From Lachnospiraceae bacterium (lineage in GTDB: Bacteria; Bacillota; Clostridia; Lachnospirales; Lachnospiraceae): a stretch of 64,000 bases of DNA. The stretch is from positions 124,001-188,000 of the forward strand of contig JAAWCJ010000038.1 in the NCBI GenBank assembly GCA_022793195.1, read 5' to 3'. How positions within the stretch are numbered: the first letter of the stretch is position 1; every line of letters begins with the position of its first letter. Positions 61,125 through 64,000 of the stretch are shown here, in pieces. Below the pieces are notes generated by a model that was not told the DNA's origin, ran no database searches, and saw nothing but the letters and a program-made list of their open reading frames with translations. Position numbers and translations under genes: made by a program.

Positions 61125-62471
61125 ATGAAAATACTGTTTGTGTCTCTGGGTTGTGATAAAAACCTGGTGGATTCCGAGGAGATGCTGGGATTTCTTTCCA
61201 GAGCCGGTTATGAATTTACGGATGATGAAACGCAGGCAGAGGTGATTGTCGTCAATACCTGTTGTTTTATTGGAGATGCGAAAGAAGAGAGCATTAATAC
61301 GCTTTTGGAGATGGCGGCACAGAAAGAGGACGGACAGTGTAAAGTGTTGATTGCTGCCGGCTGCCTTGCCCAAAGGTATCAGGAGGAAGTACTGGCAGAG
61401 ATTCCGGAAGTGGACGGAATCTTAGGAACCGCATCCTGCGATAAAATCGTATCAGTGGTGGAAGCGGCCCTTGCAGGGAAGCGGGAAACGAAGTTTGAGG
61501 ATCTTAACCATCAGAAAGAAAGATACGGCGGAAGAGTCGTCACCACAGGAGGGCATTATGCCTATCTGAAGATTGCGGAGGGCTGTGACAAACATTGTAC
61601 TTACTGTGTAATCCCCGGTGTCAGGGGAGCATACAGGAGTGTTCCCATGGAAGCGCTTTTGGAAGAGGCAAAAGAGCTTTCGGACGGAGGCGTCAGGGAA
61701 TTGATTCTGGTGGCCCAGGAAACGACTCTTTACGGGGTGGATTTATACGGAGAAAAGAAACTGCCGGAGCTTTTGAGAAAACTGGCAGAGATTCCCGGTA
61801 TCCACTGGATCCGCCTGCTTTACTGTTATCCTGAGGAAATCACAGACCAGTTGATTGAAACCATAAAAACAGAAAAAAAGATATGCCATTACATGGATAT
61901 TCCCATCCAGCATGCCAGTGACCGCATTTTAAAAAGAATGGGGCGGCGGACCAGCCGGGCGGAGATTACGGCCCGTATTGGACGGCTTCGGGAAGAGATT
62001 CCCGACATGGCAGTCCGCACTACTATGATTACGGGATTTCCCGGGGAGACACGGGAAGATGTGGAGGAACTGCTGGATTTTGTCGATGAGATGGAATTTG
62101 AACGGTTAGGCGTATTTCCTTATTCTCAGGAGGAGGGTACTCCTGCTGCTGCCATGGAGGGGCAGGTTCCCGAAGAAATAAAAACAAAACGCAGAGATCA
62201 GGTGATGGAGCTTCAGCAGGAGATTTCTCTTGCGGCGGGGGAAGCCATGGTGGGGCAGGAACTGGAAGTTTTTATTGAAGGCCGGGTGGCTGATGAAAAT
62301 GCTTATGTGGGGCGGACTTATATGGATGCGCCCGGTGTGGACGGATATATTTTTGTAAACACAAGTCTGGACCTTATGAGCGGAATGTTTGTCCGGGTAA
62401 AGGTGACAGGCGCATTGGAATACGATCTTATAGGAGAGTTATGCGATGAACAAAATGAATCTGCCGAATAA
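61125..62471 (+). CDS. rimO: Ribosomal protein S12 methylthiotransferase RimO
   Basis: 448 aa. UPF0004 domain with SLGCDKNLVDSE and VNTCCFIGDAKEESI, then radical SAM domain with CDKHCTYCVIP (Cx3Cx2C) and a C-terminal TRAM domain. It adds a methylthio group to Asp of S12. The DKNLVDSE signature distinguishes RimO from MiaB. It overlaps pgsA by 26 nt. Confidence 0.96.
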   Translation: MKILFVSLGCDKNLVDSEEMLGFLSRAGYEFTDDETQAEVIVVNTCCFIGDAKEESINTLLEMAAQKEDGQCKVLIAAGCLAQRYQEEVLAEIPEVDGILGTASCDKIVSVVEAALAGKRETKFEDLNHQKERYGGRVVTTGGHYAYLKIAEGCDKHCTYCVIPGVRGAYRSVPMEALLEEAKELSDGGVRELILVAQETTLYGVDLYGEKKLPELLRKLAEIPGIHWIRLLYCYPEEITDQLIETIKTEKKICHYMDIPIQHASDRILKRMGRRTSRAEITARIGRLREEIPDMAVRTTMITGFPGETREDVEELLDFVDEMEFERLGVFPYSQEEGTPAAAMEGQVPEEIKTKRRDQVMELQQEISLAAGEAMVGQELEVFIEGRVADENAYVGRTYMDAPGVDGYIFVNTSLDLMSGMFVRVKVTGALEYDLIGELCDEQNESAE

Positions 62472-62994
62472 ACTGACAATACTTCGAGTCCTTCTGATTC
62501 CTTTTTTTGTGTTTTTCATGCTGGCCGATTCCTTTGGGTATACGGGTAGGCTTGTGGCCCTGGCATTGTTTTGTATTGCCAGTTTCACGGATTTTCTGGA
62601 CGGGCACATTGCCAGAAAGCATAATCTGGTGACAAACTTCGGGAAGTTTATGGATCCGCTGGCAGACAAGCTTCTTGTCTGTTCAGCGTTAATTTGTTTT
62701 GTGGAAATGGAAGAGCTGGCGGCCTGGATTGTGATTATCATTATGGCCAGGGAATTTATCATCAGCGGATTCCGCCTGGTGGCGTCTGACAGTGGTGTGG
62801 TGATCGCCGCAAATATGTGGGGGAAATTTAAAACCGTTTCTCAGATGATTATGATTATACTGATCATTTTAGATGTGGAAGAACTTGAAATGGTGACCGA
62901 CATTTTCATATACCTGGCTTTGGCATTGACTGTGATTTCCCTGGAGGAATACGTCAGAAAGAATCTTCATGTACTGAAGGAGGGAAATGTGTAA
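62446..62994 (+). CDS. pgsA: CDP-diacylglycerol-glycerol-3-phosphate 3-phosphatidyltransferase
   Basis: A 182-aa membrane enzyme. The CDP-alcohol phosphatidyltransferase motif DGxxARx8Gx3Dx3D is complete in DGHIARKHNLVTNFGKFMDP plus LAD. It makes phosphatidylglycerophosphate. The ATG follows AGGAG by 9 nt and lies inside rimO. Confidence 0.95.
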   Translation: MNKMNLPNKLTILRVLLIPFFVFFMLADSFGYTGRLVALALFCIASFTDFLDGHIARKHNLVTNFGKFMDPLADKLLVCSALICFVEMEELAAWIVIIIMAREFIISGFRLVASDSGVVIAANMWGKFKTVSQMIMIILIILDVEELEMVTDIFIYLALALTVISLEEYVRKNLHVLKEGNV

Positions 62995-62995
62995 T

Positions 62996-64000
62996 ATGGT
63001 TGTGGAAATACTGGCAGTGGGAACAGAGCTTCTTTTGGGAAATATTGCCAATACAAACGCCCAGTATCTGTCAAGAAGATGTGCCGCCCTGGGATTTTCG
63101 GTATATCATCATACGGTGGTGGGAGATAATGAAAAGAGAATGACAGAGGCCATAAAACAAGCCCTTGGCCGCTCTGATATTGTGATTTTAACCGGAGGGC
63201 TGGGACCTACGGAAGATGATATGACGAAAGAGGTCTGCGCAAAAGTTATGGGGTTTTCTCTGGAGGAAGATGCCCGCACCAGAAAACGGATCTCTGCTTA
63301 TTTCAAGGCTTCCAGGCGAAAGGATATTACAAAGAACAACTGGAAACAGGCAGTGGTACCCGTGGGGGCAAAAGTCCTCGATAACAATAACGGTACTGCT
63401 CCCGGGCTGATTCTGGAAAGAGATGGAAAAACCGCCATTTTGCTGCCTGGCCCGCCCGGAGAACTGGAGCCGTTGTTTTCAGAGCAGGCGGAGCCTTATC
63501 TGAGGACTCTCCGGCCGGAAACGATTTATTCCAAAATGGTAAAAGTCTGCGGCATTGGAGAGAGCCGGGCGGAAACCATGATTTTAGACTTGATTGATTC
63601 CCAGACAAATCCCACCATTGCCACTTATGCGAAAACAGGGGAAGTCCATCTGCGGGTGACGGCCATGGCTTCCGATGAGGAGCAGGCAAAAAGTCTTGTG
63701 AAGCCTGTGGTAAAAGAATTAAAGAAACGGTTTGGCGTCAATATTTATTCCACCAGGGAAGAGGAAGAGCTGGAAGATGCCGTGGTGAAACTGTTGAAAA
63801 AATATGGCCTGACGGTGACAACGGCAGAATCCATGACCGGCGGTATGCTGGCCGGCCGCCTTGTCAATGTGGCGGGAGCTTCCGAGTGCTTCCGGGAAGG
63901 GTTTGTGACTTATTCCAATAAAGCGAAACGGAAGCTTTTGGATGTGAGTAAATCCACATTAAAGAAATACGGAGCAGTCAGCAGCCAGACTGCCAGGGAA
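62996..64000 (+). CDS. cinA: Competence/damage-inducible protein CinA, 3' end beyond window
   Basis: 335 codons are open from ATG 62996 to the window end. The N-terminal MoCF-like domain has VEILAVGTELLLGNIANTNA and LTGGLGPTEDDMTKE. The C-terminal PncC domain begins near residue 260 (TTAESMTGGMLAGRL). The enzyme acts in pyridine-nucleotide salvage (NMN deamidase and/or ADP-ribose pyrophosphatase). recA often follows cinA in Firmicutes but would be outside the window. Confidence 0.95.
   Translation, partial: MVVEILAVGTELLLGNIANTNAQYLSRRCAALGFSVYHHTVVGDNEKRMTEAIKQALGRSDIVILTGGLGPTEDDMTKEVCAKVMGFSLEEDARTRKRISAYFKASRRKDITKNNWKQAVVPVGAKVLDNNNGTAPGLILERDGKTAILLPGPPGELEPLFSEQAEPYLRTLRPETIYSKMVKVCGIGESRAETMILDLIDSQTNPTIATYAKTGEVHLRVTAMASDEEQAKSLVKPVVKELKKRFGVNIYSTREEEELEDAVVKLLKKYGLTVTTAESMTGGMLAGRLVNVAGASECFREGFVTYSNKAKRKLLDVSKSTLKKYGAVSSQTARE

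Overview
The window looks like core chromosome of an anaerobic Gram-positive Clostridia member, most likely a Lachnospiraceae gut commensal. The evidence is strong AGGAGG-type ribosome binding sites, sigma-A-type promoters (TTGACA-N17-TATAAT), a Na+-translocating decarboxylase operon, the anaerobic cobalt-early B12 enzymes CbiK and CbiC, and many family-typical Firmicutes proteins (RemA, DUF5685, DUF512, RqcH, ZapA). Genus and species cannot be fixed from the sequence alone. I saw no rRNA, tRNA, CRISPR array, transposase or phage gene.

Layout. 1-3.9 kb: the end of an HI0074-type gene, cobalamin genes cobO and cbiC, a lipoprotein, and cbiK on the opposite strand. 4-7 kb: a D-Ala-D-Ala carboxypeptidase, a DUF5685 protein and a J-domain protein. 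A perfect 44-bp inverted repeat and a terminator follow. 7.3-12.3 kb: a five-gene biotin-dependent Na+-pumping decarboxylase/transcarboxylase operon. 12.4-18.9 kb: an M16 peptidase homologue, a DUF362 protein, a flavoprotein, cmk, ispH and an S1 protein. 19-20.6 kb (minus strand): an unknown protein and a YprB-like exonuclease with a consensus promoter, divergent from ruvAB. 20.7-31.8 kb: ruvAB, zapA, a U32 protein, a RodA/PBP2-type pair, a NUDIX hydrolase, an M32 carboxypeptidase, a flavodoxin-like reductase and an MBL-fold hydrolase. 31.9-37.7 kb: prs (minus strand), then DUF512, der, plsY and gpsA. 37.7-44.9 kb: structured intergenic repeats, two divergent MATE transporters, a HAD phosphatase, a radical SAM protein, a LUD protein, a large cloverleaf-like palindromic element and an orphan PTS EIIC.

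45.1-46.85 kb holds the clearest accessory insertion: an AT-rich two-gene cassette encoding a DUF262 (GmrS/ParB-like) protein translationally coupled to a HEPN-type putative RNase. It is the best candidate here for a little-described defence or toxin-antitoxin-like system. It is bounded by a pair of 17-nt near-identical sequences. After it come a nitrilase-family amidase whose 3' end runs into rqcH, then rqcH itself and an MGMT-family gene.

50-59 kb is a five-gene block that appears co-transcribed: hybrid histidine kinase, BspA-like surface protein, MoxR ATPase, DUF58 protein, and a transglutaminase-fold membrane protein whose catalytic Cys and Asp positions read Ser and Glu. 59-64 kb is a housekeeping run: yicC, remA, gmk, rpoZ, rimO, pgsA, cinA (cut by the window end).

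The other striking theme is non-coding. Several intergenic spaces hold long, individually distinct inverted repeats, and two of them (near 7.05 and 37.97 kb) share an ungapped 52-nt core with 45 identical positions. They look like small dispersed elements with DNA-hairpin or RNA structure, not ordinary terminators.
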